Shown here in pieces: positions 63,932 through 64,000 of a DNA stretch of 64,000 nucleotides. The translations under genes and the position numbers were made by a program. The notes below the pieces were generated by a model. That model was not told where the DNA came from. It saw nothing but the letters and a program-made list of their open reading frames with translations, and made no database searches. Source of the stretch: Novosphingobium resinovorum (GTDB lineage Bacteria > Pseudomonadota > Alphaproteobacteria > Sphingomonadales > Sphingomonadaceae); contig NZ_BSFC01000021.1 in the NCBI RefSeq assembly GCF_027922145.1, positions 124,001 through 188,000 on the forward strand. Reading direction: 5' to 3'. Numbering within the stretch: position 1 is the first letter of the stretch; every line of letters begins with the position of its first letter.

Positions 63932-64000
63932 TTATGCCGCGAGATGCAGGCGGTCCTTGCGGCCCAGTTCCTGGGCAACGGCATGAGCATCCCGGGCGAT
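63932..64000 (-). CDS. C-terminal end of an unidentified reverse-strand gene
   Basis: The last 22 codons and stop of a frame that enters from beyond the window; the terminal residues read HAVAQELGRKDRLHLAA. Too short to identify. If real it is transcribed in the direction of the MFS-hydrolase-LysR unit, with a 129-bp gap, and could be another cluster member such as the missing flavin reductase. Confidence 0.35.
   Translation of the reverse strand: MARDAHAVAQELGRKDRLHLAA

Overview
The window reads as a chromosomal segment of a high-GC alphaproteobacterium, most likely a member of the Sphingomonadaceae (Novosphingobium or Sphingobium-like). The grounds are the strong GC bias, three TonB-dependent receptors, a FecI/FecR/STN-receptor trio, an oligotroph-style catabolic gene content, and several families of intergenic inverted-repeat elements of the sphingomonad type. 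No rRNA, tRNA, CRISPR array, transposase, integrase or phage gene was seen.

Layout. 1-2.7 kb: 3' part of an acetyl-CoA hydrolase/transferase, a DUF4198 protein behind a Fur-like box, and a TetR regulator. 2.7-9.9 kb: an RND efflux operon (small protein, membrane fusion protein, inner-membrane pump, outer-membrane lipoprotein) preceded by TetR-type palindromes. 10-15 kb: a GntR/FCD regulator, a reverse-strand operon (isochorismatase-like hydrolase, HMG-CoA-lyase-like enzyme, CaiB CoA-transferase) sharing a 13-bp box with the regulator, and a TauD-type dioxygenase. 15-20 kb: a secreted SGNH hydrolase, then a D-amino-acid cassette (alr-dadA-ridA) divergent from an Lrp/AsnC regulator. 20-27 kb: a TonB receptor, a secreted M14 carboxypeptidase and a GH79-like lipoprotein. 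27-35.3 kb: the histidine-utilisation cluster hutC-hutF // hutI-hutH-hutG-hutU-hutD. 35.3-42.3 kb: ECF sigma factor, FecR anti-sigma, STN-type TonB receptor, alpha/beta-hydrolase and pectinesterase, which looks like a pectin-uptake locus. 42.3-48.4 kb: a c-di-GMP/two-component block (GAF-GGDEF-EAL, small membrane protein, hybrid kinase, REC-GGDEF). 48.5-63.8 kb: a catabolic cluster with two M24 peptidases, two LLM flavin monooxygenases, a TonB receptor, an N-acyl-D-amino-acid deacylase-like amidohydrolase, two MFS transporters, two alpha/beta-hydrolases that each lack a canonical catalytic residue, and a LysR regulator.

Main discoveries. (1) A perfect 20-bp tandem duplication at 32921-32960 removes the hutG stop and places hutG in frame with hutU, giving one 837-codon ORF. 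(2) A 19-bp element between hutF and hutI (29339-29357) recurs with 17 of 19 identities upstream of the TonB receptor/M14 peptidase pair (20067-20085), which suggests that HutC also controls import and processing of a histidine source. (3) A set of TGT(C/A)ACCTT motifs at about 21-bp period lies between two convergent genes at 25.3 kb. (4) The 48.5-63.8 kb cluster is a coherent catabolic system of unknown substrate, possibly an N-acylated or peptide-like compound attacked by flavin monooxygenases.

Starts were chosen by ribosome-binding sites, operon overlaps and family length. Everything about operators, substrates and regulation is inference from sequence.
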